DNA of 64,000 nucleotides from Morella rubra. Lineage: Eukaryota; Streptophyta; Magnoliopsida; Fagales; Myricaceae. Where the stretch lies: positions 22,910,721 through 22,974,720 of the forward strand of contig CM025854.1 in assembly GCA_003952965.2 (NCBI GenBank), written 5' to 3'. Positions 33,664 to 45,210 of this stretch are shown here, piece by piece; positions within the stretch are counted from its first letter, which is position 1, and every line of letters begins with the position of its first letter. Below the pieces are notes generated by a model that was not told the DNA's origin, made no database searches, and saw nothing but the letters and a program-made list of their open reading frames with translations. A program made the translations under genes and the position numbers.

Positions 33664-33744
33664 AACAGCTAGGAGCAAGACGCTAAATGTCTGCAGAGAG
33701 ATAATTGGACTCTGGAGAGACAGGCGGGGAGAGACGGGTAAGGT

Positions 33745-33752
33745 TATATATA
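33745..33752 (-). promoter_or_regulatory. Putative TATA box of EMS1-like gene
   Basis: TATATATA lies about 82 bases upstream of the chosen ATG. A start site some 30 bases downstream would leave a leader of about 50 bases, which favours the ATG at 33663 over the one at 33831. Confidence 0.55.
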
Positions 33753-33831
33753 CATCCAATCTAAAAGAGAGAGGGGCTGCTGAGGTGGGGAACCAGGGGA
33801 AGCTCGAAAGCCATAGCCAATACATAAACAC

Positions 33832-36800
33832 CGGAGAAGGAGAGGTAATGTGCCAAAAACCAAAAGAAGTTATGCGTGTCAGAGAAGGGCACGCAGCTCA
33901 CGTGACTTTTGGCCACAGTAACGGCAATGCGTTTTGGTTTGCAAGGAAACCCCTGTAGGTCTTGGTATTCATCGTTCTTAGACAAAAATGCGTTTTTCTG
34001 TGAGCAGGATAGAGGGAAGGAGTACCTAATGTAGCAATTCGGTTTTAACTATAGTTATGGTTTATTGGACGAGCCGTGACCACAACAACAAGAGTAAGCA
34101 ACTAATTAGTCTTAACTTATCTATTAGGCTTAAGATCAAATTTTATTTTCGCAAAAATTTTCAATTTATGTTCGTTCAAACATCTAATTTTTAAACTAAT
34201 GGATAGTACAAACTAGAACACAACCCTGTTATCGTCTGACAAAAATCCTAATGAGAGGTACATCCACTACAAAGAATCTTCCTACTCGGTTACTTAAAAA
34301 ACCCCGGCTTTTTCTGTCTCTCTAGCAATTCATATTTTTTTAGTTGGCGAATAGGAGTGTTTTGTCTCCTCCACTTCCTTCTGTCCTTTTTTAAACCTTA
34401 TTTATTTCATGTCTTTCGCTTTGTTCTTGTGTTCATGAATACTTTGGGTGCTTTTTAGTTTGGGTGGTTTTCGCACTTTGCATGGCTATAGTTGCATGGT
34501 CGAGTGTAGAAACTTTAGCTCCGTCCTATGAACTCGTTGTAGTTTGTTAGATGTTTTGTTTATTGTTAATTCTAATACTTCTGTGCCAATTTTAATATTG
34601 GAAAGAAGAATCTCCTGCTCTTAAAAAATGGGAAAGCAATCGAAGATTGTGTGTCAAAAGGCATTACACGGTCGTGTTGGTGGCCTTTCCCATTTGTTTA
34701 AGGGCCCTCTACATCTCGTCTAGATACACTTTAATTGTAATCATCTCCCATATGATATCCAACCCTTTGTTTTTTCTCACATGGTCCCAAGAGGGCTCGG
34801 GACACAAACACAATTAAATATTACAGAGGGTTGGAAAACAAAATTGAATGGGAATGGAGGGATGGAGGTGAAAGATGAAAGTTAAAGCTTGCTTTCAGCG
34901 TGACTGCGTGAGTCGCGTGAGTGTCCTTTGAGAAAAATCACAAAAGATGCTCGGTGCGGAGAATCTACGAATGGTACAGTTGAGAGGGTCAGGCATATCG
35001 AGAACATTTTGAACAGCTTTCTCTCTTTCATTGAAAAATGATCGGACAAACAGTGCTCAGGTGCGAAATCACAGAGACAAAAAGAGAGCTCTTCAAGAGA
35101 GTTCTTCTCTACTTCTGATTTTGGATGCTTTCCCGAGAGAGAGACAAGAATCCCTGTTTTTCATCAGAACTTCTCAGAGGGAATAAACGAAAATTCATCA
35201 ACTTTTTTTCTGGGTATGCATATAAAAATTCATTTAGGTACGCCAAGAGCTATACGAAAAAGGTGCCAAAATGTACTGGGCAGATGGATATTCGTACAAT
35301 GGTACGAAGATTTGTGTTGATTTTTTTTTTTCCTTTCTTTCAGAATAAAATACGGATAAGTATAAATTTGTTTACAGAGAAACAAGAAGAATCTCATTTT
35401 TGCCCAAATTTTGCATCCATTTTATAAAGTACGTATGGGCCCCTCCCGCGATCAGCTTCTATCACGCAAATATTATTGGGCCCCAGGAATTTCGAAAAAA
35501 GGTGTACTGTCTGAGTCCAAAGATTCAGATTTTGAGCCCAGTAGCTGGTGAATTGACGGAAAGCCCCTGCTAAGGGACAAAGCTGCGATTTGCTCTAGCC
35601 TGTAGTTGTTGGCATTTAATTTATAAGGCGACGACCTGCAACTCACATGGGGGATTTTTGTACGGATGAGGATTTCAGGAATCAGGACTGGTGCTGGTCA
35701 TTATGGTAGATTTTGACTTGAACCTCAGGGAAAGAGATTTGATGGGACGCGAGAAGAAGCAAAGTGAGAGTGGGCCTGTGGCTACGGCCTTAGGGCTTCA
35801 GCTGCGAGCTGTCTCTTCACATGAAGCAACCGAAGAACAGCTGAGTTTATAATAGGTGGCCGCTGCTGCACCTGCCTTGCACTTTTCGAATTTCCCTTTC
35901 CTTTCCTTTTGAGATCATTATTTCAAATTTTAATACTCCATTTTCTTCACCGTAAAGTTCATCCTGGAGAGGACAGGAAAGTTGGGAGTGCTGGGTAGGT
36001 GTCTAATAAGTGATGTCCTTCTGGGATTAGTTGGTGATAGGCCTGAAGCTTTGAAGCTTAAGAGGGTCAAGGAGAGCGACACGCAGCTAGTCAGCTGATT
36101 TCTAATCACAACGGAAGACCATAATTGCACAAGAATTTATGGTACGGGGGGCGTTTAAGAGAAGTAAAAGATAAAGTAGAGACGCTGGGAGATAACTTTC
36201 AGCAACAACAGACACGAGACATCAGACCATCAATGTTAAGTAGAGACAGAAACAGAAGACTTTAATTCAGAGGAAAATCAAAATATGTTGTTGTGTTTGA
36301 TTGGAGCGAGGGGACTGTTGAAGCTTTGTTTCTGGTCATCATTGTCTTGAAGATATGGTGGTGTTTCTTCCCTATATTACAGAGAGTGAGAGAAAATAGT
36401 ACGTCTTTCCTACTCACTGAACCACAGTGATTGCTTACTTACTCAATTTTCCTTAGTAGCAGGAAAGAGCTGGACTGTCAGAGTAGCATGGGCTGCTAGG
36501 TGTACCTAAAACCCGAGTAGCAATGGCAGATACTATTCACTATTCAATTATGCAGCTCATAATTTGTTTGCTATGTACGAGAAGACCGAATCAAACCTGT
36601 AGCCGTAGGAGGGAAATTTTAAAATGTCAAAATTATATTTTGCGTCATTTAACTAATATATATTTTTCAATTTTCACTGAAGTTTTTACACGTTACGTCT
36701 ACTACCATCAATTATTTTACATTTTACACTCCATGTTATAATTTAACAATTATTTGTCATATTTTTATTTATTTATTTCAACAGTAAAATTTTACTATCA

Positions 36801-39800
36801 CGTGCAAAATGTATCACAATTGAGAATTTAGGAATGCAATGTGTAGTTGTTAATGGCACAAAATAGTCTCGTGAGAATGTAGGTGAAATGACAAGGATAA
36901 ATGTATTTCAAAGAAAGATAATTGATTCTAATATCTATAACAATAAAAATATCGCGACTTTAACTGATATATAAGATAAGAGACCATTACACATGTTCAG
37001 AATTTATTATGATATTAAACTTTCTAGCATGATAATAGCCAAGTTCGAGCACCACGATGCACAAGAGTGTTGTGGATTGTCTCTTATTACTTAAAAAAAA
37101 GATAATACAAAAAATGGTTTTCCCTAAGAAGATATTTGGACATTAATTATTAATTATTAATTATTAATTAATCCTGCTGGTCCTTCAGGCTTCAAGACAT
37201 GGTCACCAGAGAAATAAGTGCTCATGGGCTACAACGAAGTATTAAATTATTAATTGTTTAAAAGTCCGAATTAATACAGTTTTCTCTCAATATTTCCCCC
37301 CTTAAAGGTTTACAATCCGAAGTTCTAATGTGTTTTGTCTTTTACTTGGTTTTTCTTCTCATGGTTTTCTGTGCGACAATGATGTTATTTTCAAACGAAA
37401 ATATATGTATCGGGCAGGGGCCACATATCTATCGCAACAGCAAGATTTCTTACCTAAAGATACAAGCCATTTATGAGTAGGGTATGGGTTCTTTAAAAGG
37501 CATAGATGCGTGCACGCCTTGATGATTACGAAAGTGAAAAGAACAAATCCAAGAAAAGAAAAAAAAAAAAAAAACCAGTTTTGTTAATGTGAAGCTTTTA
37601 TAATGGCATTCATGAAACCGTGGAAAAAAATTGCCGAAAATAGAAGATTGGGAAAGATCGTGAAATGACAATGCAAGACTGAAGCAAAACTGAGGCATTA
37701 GCAGATTCGCTAGGTCACTCCTTTCTCTGTATAGCTCTTGGGGACACGGGTATCTTTAAAGCAACCAGAAAACTGGCAGTTCACAGCACTGAGAGTGAGA
37801 GTGAGAGATATTGCTCGATTCTCTGGCTGGTGATGGATTGACGGGTTTGATAGATCCATGCAACGGTTCCTCGGGTCAAGTGTGCTAGTATTTGTTCTCA
37901 TCTTTATCGTGGCATATATATATATATAAGAAAATAAACAAATATTTTGAGATTTTTTTTCCTAGGCAATATTTGGAAATTTTGACTGTTGGAATTGTAT
38001 GACTTACATGGACACTTCCATTGGTGTCCAAGACCTAATATACTGGACGATCCTAACAAGAAAAGTCCATACTATTTGGTGGGCTGGCCCATCTAATGAG
38101 TGTTTTTTTTTAACCTAAATCCATCTAATGAGTGTAGAAGCTACAGAACCATATGTTATAGCCCGGTGCAGAGATCCTTGTTAAAAGGGGCAAAAAAGAA
38201 TTGGTAAAACAGAAATCGGGGAGATGAACTCTTTTGGAAAAAGTATCAGTAGAAGCCCAGCTACTGGGCATGAATATTTAGGCATCGAGCTATGGGCTTA
38301 AGCCGTAACGGACCTGCAACTCATTGCTGGACCCTCTCATAATTGGGTTAACTCTGCTTCACTTAATGGACTTGCTCGTGTCTAAGTAGGAAGGAATTCG
38401 GTGGCAGCGTAGGGCGGTCTAGACACTCATCAACGTAAATCCAGAATAAAATTCACGGCCTCCTCAGAAAAAAGTGACAACGTGCTCTGTTAAAAAAACT
38501 CTGCATTCCACTACGCACAGCCTATTGAACTGGGCCGCCCCTAGAACTTCGAACGGATTCCTCTTAAAAAGAGATTTTTGAAATTACCTTAAGAGATGAA
38601 CTGTCTTTCATCTAAAAAAATCTAACGGTTTTAATTAATTTACGTTATTAAATGAATAATATAATTTATATAAGTGTGTTCAGATTAGTCTTAACTCATT
38701 AAATAAAATAAATTAATTAGTAACTAGTTAGGGGATGGTAAAACCGTTCTCCACTTGAGACTCTGCTTTTGAATTATGTTATTGAAACATTTTATCTTCG
38801 AGCTTCAGCTTTCTTTCTCATACGTAATGTATAGGATACATGATTTTAACGGATAAAGAGACCACTGCCACCCACAAGATCATCTGTTTGGTCATGAGGA
38901 GCGTTAAACTCGTGCTCCTTTGATCTGTACAAGTCAATTAACGAATGCCAATGTCCCAGGACAATGGTATGAAAGTCACACTTGGGAACTTGTGGGAGGA
39001 CACTAAATTAAAGGGTGTTATGGTCTCTGTGGAGCAGTCTCTACTCTCTAGCAGCTTGAGGTAAGGACCGTCATGCAGAATAGCCGAACAGGGAGTAGTG
39101 TGACACTTGGTTGGGACTAATCTATATTCCAAATAACAACCGGCAAGTGAATACTTGAGAAGAATCTTGCGTAGTGTAGGTTCAGAATTCGACGAGCATC
39201 TGCCATGAAAGACCAGTGATCAATCCACAATGCTTATCTCGAGAATGGAATTTAGGATCGTGCTCTCAAATCACAGAGTAATAACTGTCACGCTTGACAC
39301 GAGGCTACCAGGTGGATTTCTTTCTTTCAAATTTGAGATGCTCTACTACAGTAAGTCGGATTGTACGCCGAATAGAATGACACATGGCCTATTTGACCGG
39401 AAAAGATTGAGCTTCTTCAGAGTGCGAGAGACGTGTCAAACGTCGGAGACAAAAAGCAGTTTTCTCCCCTTAATTTATGCTGATGATTGACGAAGGGAAA
39501 GCATGCCGGTCAAGGAAAAATGGGAAAAGGCTTGCATTTTGATACCTAATTCTTTTATCTTAATTTTTCGCAGACATATCAGCCTTTCTAACTCAAAGAC
39601 GTGTCAAGCGTCCAGAGGTTTATTCCGTTCACCCAGTTTAGACCACCGGACCAGTGTCTACACCCTTCACAAATTCCTTTGGTCTTTTCCATGTAGCTGC
39701 TTTACGTGATAAAAGTTTCAACTTTTCCGTTTTCCGCCCGCGACAAAAGTTGGGCTCAAACCTGTCAGTACCGCGCGAAAACTCTACATTCCACCAACTA

Positions 39801-40860
39801 TACGTATGTGAAAGAGAGCGGACCCACATCCCAAAAATCTGCTGAAATTATTGGCCAGGCCTGGATAAGGACTTCAACACCGTTGGCTGCCACTCTGATT
39901 CTTTACAGCTGGGGGAACATATCCAGTTTGAAGTTAATGGGTTTCTGTGAAATAATTTTAATTTGCCTTTTCTTTCATAATGATCGAACTTCGAAGGTTG
40001 TCCACTTCTGCCATATAACAACGACATTATCGAAGGAAGATAATAGCCGTCGTTTCCGTCAACCTTGAAATTGTAATCCGATAGGTGATACCGCTGGGGA
40101 GTTTCAGATATGGTCGGAAACGTACGTTGAATCAAGTCGAACTCTGTTATCGAGTTCCAGCTGAATGTCAACTTAAAACTGAACTCTGTTTTCCTTCTCA
40201 AACTTGGTTCACTAGTTTTGTCTAACTCTTTATGCACACGCTTAACTTTTGATACGGATATTTAAGACTTATGTGAGCTGAGCCTGAACGGCACTTGATC
40301 GCCTAAATCCTAATTATTCGGCACCGGAGCTAGAGATAAATTAGACTGCACAACAGAAACGAGAACATTTGACAAGAAGCCTTTGTAGTGGGATTTCCCT
40401 CTTCGCTCCTAAATTCTATTGTTTTGGGCCTTCCCTACTCTGCATAGTTCGAGTCCTTGTGTCAATAAACCAATTCTGACAATTCTACGAGCAATTCTCC
40501 CATGCCAGAGGAAACTCCCAAGAAAAAGGCAACAAGAGATGGATTGAATGAACCACGTTAATGTACCGCTCAGCTGGTCAGCTATGCTTTTCTTTTCATT
40601 AGACTAAAATTCTGTTTCCTTTCGAATCAAATTCTTTCAATGTTGATTGACCAAGCAGTTACTGAAATGTTTAATTGGACTTCTTCACATACCCTTTTGA
40701 CATTCAGTGTCAGCCAAAATAGTACTGTTTTCCAGAACGCGTATCTTCCGTGTCAGTATGATCGCATAGTGTTGCCAAAGATGCTGTCGTCCATTAATAA
40801 TCTGGTTTGCTCACTCGTCAGGTTTCACTGCGGTATTTTTATTTTTTATTTTGGATTGAG
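33832..40860. other. 7-kb gene-poor stretch upstream of EMS1-like gene
   Basis: No protein family was recognised on either strand. The longest frames (35125-35427, 39706-40068, 39848-40237 on the minus strand) are short, overlap one another and lack known motifs. Visible features are a heptanucleotide repeat of TAATTAT type at 37141-37172, a TA repeat at 37915-37928, and poly-A at 37558-37574. The first kilobase should include the promoter of the receptor kinase. Confidence 0.4.
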
Positions 40861-40864
40861 TCAT

Positions 40865-41345
40865 TTATATTTGGGTAAAAATTAAGTTAGTTATTCTTAT
40901 TTTTCAATCTAACAATTTGAGACCCATAACTTTCAAAACCTATCAATCTTTGCCCCCGTCTAAATTAGACGTTAAATCAAACGGAAAAGCATGAAAAATT
41001 GACCAAAATGCCCCTCCAAAATAAAATTACTAAAAAAAATAAAAAAATTCATTAAAAATAAAAAATGATATATTTTTTTTAAAAATAATATTTTTAAATA
41101 AAATTATTGAAAATCTATTTCAATAATCTATTTATTTTTAATTTATTTCTTAAATTTATATTATTTATATTTATTTTTTAAAATTTAGCCTTGGAGGGGC
41201 ATTTTGGTCATTTTGTACGATTTTCGTCGGACTTAACGCCTGATTTAGACGAAGGTGAAGATTGATAAGTTTTGAAAGTTATGGGTCTCAAATTGTTGGA
41301 TTGAAAAATAAGGGTAATAACTTAATTTTTGCCCAAATATAAAGG
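40865..41345. mobile_element. Foldback element with arms of about 150 bases
   Basis: The left arm (about 40865-41020) and right arm (about 41189-41345) are inverted copies with roughly 85 percent identity by eye. They share ACAATTTGAGACCCATAACT and TGACCAAAATGCCCCTCC. An AT-only spacer of about 170 bases lies between. No coding capacity. The transcript would form a long hairpin, the sort of structure that feeds small-RNA production. Confidence 0.75.
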
Positions 41346-41405
41346 GCTAACTATGAGTTTACCCTCTTTTTTTTTTTTTTGTGAAGCACCCGCCCGGGGC
41401 GGGGT

Positions 41406-41553
41406 GAGGAGTTCTTTAAAGGTTGGATACTTGCTCAGATCAGTTTGATCAAAGAAGCAAGCTGTTTAATTTTTTGGTGAAGGGGGAGGAGTTCTTTAAA
41501 GGTCGGATACTTGCTCAGATCAGTTTGATAGATGCAAGCTGTTTAATTTATTG
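41406..41553. repeat. Two-copy tandem repeat, about 80 bases
   Basis: Two copies of a segment beginning GGAGTTCTTTAAAGG and containing GGATACTTGCTCAGATCAGT and CAAGCTGTTTAATTT lie at about 41408 and 41488. The second copy lacks a few bases after TTTGAT. Confidence 0.7.
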
Positions 41554-41559
41554 GATATG

Positions 41560-42065
41560 CTGTAGTCTGTACTAATCCAAACCAAAGAAAAAAAAACACA
41601 CCCGCACACACAACGAGAGATATGTATAGTATTTTTTTTATTGGAAGAACTGTCTAGGGTTCATAAATTGTGCAGTGCCATACCGTTTAAAGATAAACAT
41701 CGGTAATAGAAGTTTGCAGAAGCAAACTGCATGTCTATATTTTTTGGGCAAAGAAACTTTCTGCACTTGTAGCAGTATGCTTGCTCCAATCCAAACAAAA
41801 AAGAAAAAGAAGTCTTCCGCTATTTTATAAGGAAAAAGCAGTTTAGAATTCTTAAACCATATGCTGTGCTATACCATTTAAAGCCCAACATCAGTAATAT
41901 AACTAGCAAACTTCTATATTAATTAGAGAAAGATAATGAGGACGCTTGAGCAGCAATATGCTTCAATCCACAAAAAGAAAAGAAAAAGGTCATGAGTCTC
42001 TTTAAGATAGAAAAGCCACTCTAGAATTCCCAAACTATACTTTGCCATACCATTTAAAGCCAGGT
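41560..42065. repeat. Three-unit imperfect tandem array upstream of BFT-like gene
   Basis: Three diverged units of about 180 bases each end with a segment like TGCNRTRCCATACCRTTTAAAG (41671, 41861, 42041). The second and third units also share CAATCCA plus an A-rich run, and AGAATTC. The array stops about 600 bases before the BFT-like ATG. Confidence 0.6.
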
Positions 42066-42556
42066 GATAGGATATTTATCAAGCTCCAGTTGCTTGTAGT
42101 ATTCCTATCCGTTCAATGAGAAACACGTTCCCCAGCAGCTTCTTATATGAGACTTTCCCTCTCTAATGCGAGAAAGCATGTGACTGCATGCAGAGAACAC
42201 CTCAAAAGCCGAATTCCCATTTGCTCGAGATATTTTATTGTAATGGGAAAGTGTATTATTCTCCATTCACGTAAAAACCAATAAGCGAAAGACACGTTAG
42301 ATTCTGCAAGACAGACAATAACTATATTATAATATACAGCTTTAAGCTTAGCATGAGAGGGATATCTGAGTACAAATTGAGCAAATTAACCCTTCTCAAA
42401 TTAGTGATATCTTTCCACATTCTTGAAAAGAGACATTTCGGTTCGGAAGCTTATAACATACGTTATTTCCATAAATAGAAATCCGTTTAACTTATGTATG
42501 GATTCTCTGAGCTTCTAAACGAAGCTCTTCGTGGTTTTTCCCCCCTCCCTTGAGCC

Positions 42557-42563
42557 TATAAAA
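42557..42563 (+). promoter_or_regulatory. TATA box of BFT-like gene
   Basis: TATAAAA lies 111 bases before the ATG at 42668, followed by a CT-rich leader. Strong consensus and sensible spacing. Confidence 0.65.
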
Positions 42564-42667
42564 TCCCCATTGCATTCACGTTCTTATTACACCAACATTA
42601 CCACAAAGCACTTCTTCGTTCTCTCTCTTCATCTCTCTCACTAAGAGAATTTTATTTTTCCCTAGCT

Positions 42668-43509
42668 ATGTCAAGACTCATGGAACCATTAATCGTGGGA
42701 AGGGTTGTGGGAGAGGTGGTGGACATTTTCAGTCCAAGTGTTAGGATGAATGTAATTTACAACTCAAACAAGCAAGTAGCCAATGGCCATGAGTTCATGC
42801 CTTCTGTCATTATTTCTAAACCTCGAGTAGAGATTGGTGGGGACGACATGAGGACTGCTTATACACTAGTGAGTTAGAAACTCGGCCGTTGTGTTGTACT
42901 AAAATATGTTTTCCAACTATAACTGATTCTCATGATTCTGTGTCTTTCTTGTTTCTTTTCTTGAAGATTATGACAGACCCGGATGCTCCAAGTCCTAGTG
43001 ATCCATATCTAAGAGAACATCTCCACTGGTTTGTATCATCAAGCCATAGGTCTTCTTGTACATGCATGCACTGCCTTCAATATCATGTATCTCTGAATGT
43101 TTTTACTGGTACCATAACTTTCAGGATGGTAACAGATATTCCTGGCACAACTGACGCTTCTTTTGGTGAGTTTCTATCCCCCCCTTCCCCAATTCATATT
43201 GTCCTTCGATACGACAATGCATGAGCGGTTGAGCGATTATTACTTAGCATCACTGACTTTCAGTACTTTTGACGGCGTTTGATTTAAACAGGAAAAGAAA
43301 TAGTGTGCTACGAGACTCCGAAGCCAGTTGTTGGCATCCACAGGTATGTGTTCATCTTATTCAAGCAGAAAGGAAGACAGACAGTGAGGCCTCCAGCAAC
43401 AAGAGACCACTTCAACACAAGAACATTCTCAGGAGAGAATGGTTTGGGCCTGCCAGTGGCGGCAGTGTACTTCAATGCACAGAGAGAAACTGCTGCAAGA
43501 AGAAGATGA
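42668..43509 (+). CDS. BFT: TFL1/BFT-like PEBP protein, probable flowering repressor
   Basis: Exons 42668-42868, 42967-43028, 43125-43165 and 43292-43509 encode 173 residues. The middle exons are 62 and 41 bases, the sizes typical of plant FT/TFL1 genes, and all borders are GT-AG. The PEBP fold is complete, with the ligand motifs [10 protein letters not shown] (71-80) and GIHR (116-119), ending QRETAARRR. His85 in REHLHW and Asp140 in TRDHF occupy the positions that are Tyr85 and Gln140 in florigen FT, so both diagnostic sites are of the repressor (TFL1) type. [14 protein letters not shown] and [15 protein letters not shown] point to the BROTHER OF FT AND TFL1 branch rather than TFL1/CEN, though this needs a tree. 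Such proteins bind bZIP factor FD through 14-3-3 proteins and delay flowering or keep meristems indeterminate. Confidence 0.9.
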
Positions 43510-45210
43510 TTCAAAAAGTGAGAAAAAGTAATTAAGAAAAATTGGGTCTTCCTCCATCAGTCATAAAGGATTGCTCTCAACTTCCTCCTTGTCAGTATTT
43601 TCTCCATGGTTTCAGAGTTTGGAACGGAGAGCCGTTATTTCTTACTTTATTTCTTGCTTGTTTGCGTGTCCCTCTGGTTACGGAGGATGTGCCGCCCTTG
43701 GCACTCGTATGAGTCAAGTAAGCCACTGCTTAACTTTAACCTTTACTACTGGGTTTTGGGACTTGATGGGGCCCGTGACCTTTTAGCTTTCTTTAAGGAT
43801 CTGTTTGATGAAAGGATGGGCATAATACCTGAGTTTCAGTTTAGGGTACGTGGCATGCAATGAGATGTGTTTTAAGGTTGTAGCGATCGCTTCTCCTTTT
43901 ACAAGAATAACTCAAAACGTGTCATACTTCTATTGTTTCTCTGGATTTTACCTTGCAGTCTCATTACTTTCCTCTGGTATAAAGAAGAAAATTCTCCGAT
44001 TTATACTCCAATAAAATGACACGACACTAAAGTCTTAACTACTGTTCAAGCATAAGTTGTATAGAAAAGAAAGATGCATAATTTGACGCCATTAATTTGG
44101 AACTGGAAAAATATTGAAGAAGGACAAAATTTGTGGCTTTGGACTGTCAACAAATGGACAAATAGTGGGTAGCATTCACAGACTATTAACAGTCCCCCAT
44201 CAGAGCCAATGATAAGTGTGGAAATCGGGAGGACACCCGCTTCCGTGCCTCGTGAAAAGAGAAAGTAATTCCTTTTTCAACAAAAGACCAGTTCGTGAGT
44301 CAGAGATCGATCGATGAACTGCAAGAGAAGCGGTCTGCCAGTTGTGACCGCTAACATTAAACGTTTTCGGTCGATGGACCACCTCCATATCAAGTTATCA
44401 ACAATACGAAGACCCATCCTTCAAGAGCCGATACTCCAAGCCGCGATCCAGGATCTCATTGACCGGTATCAAAGTCTTTGGTTGAGACAATGACATTTGC
44501 AATCCTTGAGGCCCTACTGCCTGCTTGCTTCAAAGTTCAAACCATTGAGCAAGGACCTTATTTATTTATTTTTTTTTTATTTTTCTTAGTAATAGTGGAT
44601 TTCATTGCAGAAAGAGAAAATTACAAGAGGGCTACATAGAGATGGGCCTCCAAGGCCGGTTTACAGAAAACAAAAGCTTAAGCACTAACTTCCACAGTAT
44701 GACGGGATGATCTCGAAGGTCACATTGTGTGGTTATAATGTGGAACATGCCTAATAATGTCTTGCGAATCAAATCCGCAGACAGAAAAGCTATGGCGATA
44801 ATGGAATCAAACAATCTAAATCCAGCAATTTATTTACTCGCTTGATAAAATCCAAAAGTGAGAATATTGCACAAGACACTATATTTTGGGATAACTAGCA
44901 TACGAAACCCCGTGAGAATTTCGGAAAGAAAAGAATTTCTGTTCCTTCGCACGTTCAATTACAACCAGTCACAGCCACAACACACTAGTTTCACAACCCC
45001 CTAAGTATCTTAAAAAGCAATCCAAAGTGCGGCCAGTATGCAATGATGCGAGGCCCATCTGTCACCATGTAGCCAGCCGAACAAATACCGGATGCAAACA
45101 TGGATTCATGTATAATCACTCTTGGGACAGATTCAGATGGGACACAACTTCGGATTGCAGTGCCTGTTAATACAAATATTGAGAGAAGAATGGACCATCC
45201 ACCAAACTTG
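43510..45210. other. Convergent spacer between BFT-like and XBAT33-like genes
   Basis: Holds the 3' flanks of the two converging genes. Small frames (43571-43863 and 44991-45218 on the minus strand) show no family likeness. A T-rich run lies at about 44560-44590. Nothing else was recognised. Confidence 0.4.

Noticed and set aside
33664..33831. In-frame upstream ATG (33831) as the start of the receptor kinase
   Set aside because: It would put 56 residues before the evident signal peptide and lies upstream of a TATATATA at 33745-33752, so the ATG at 33663 is preferred.
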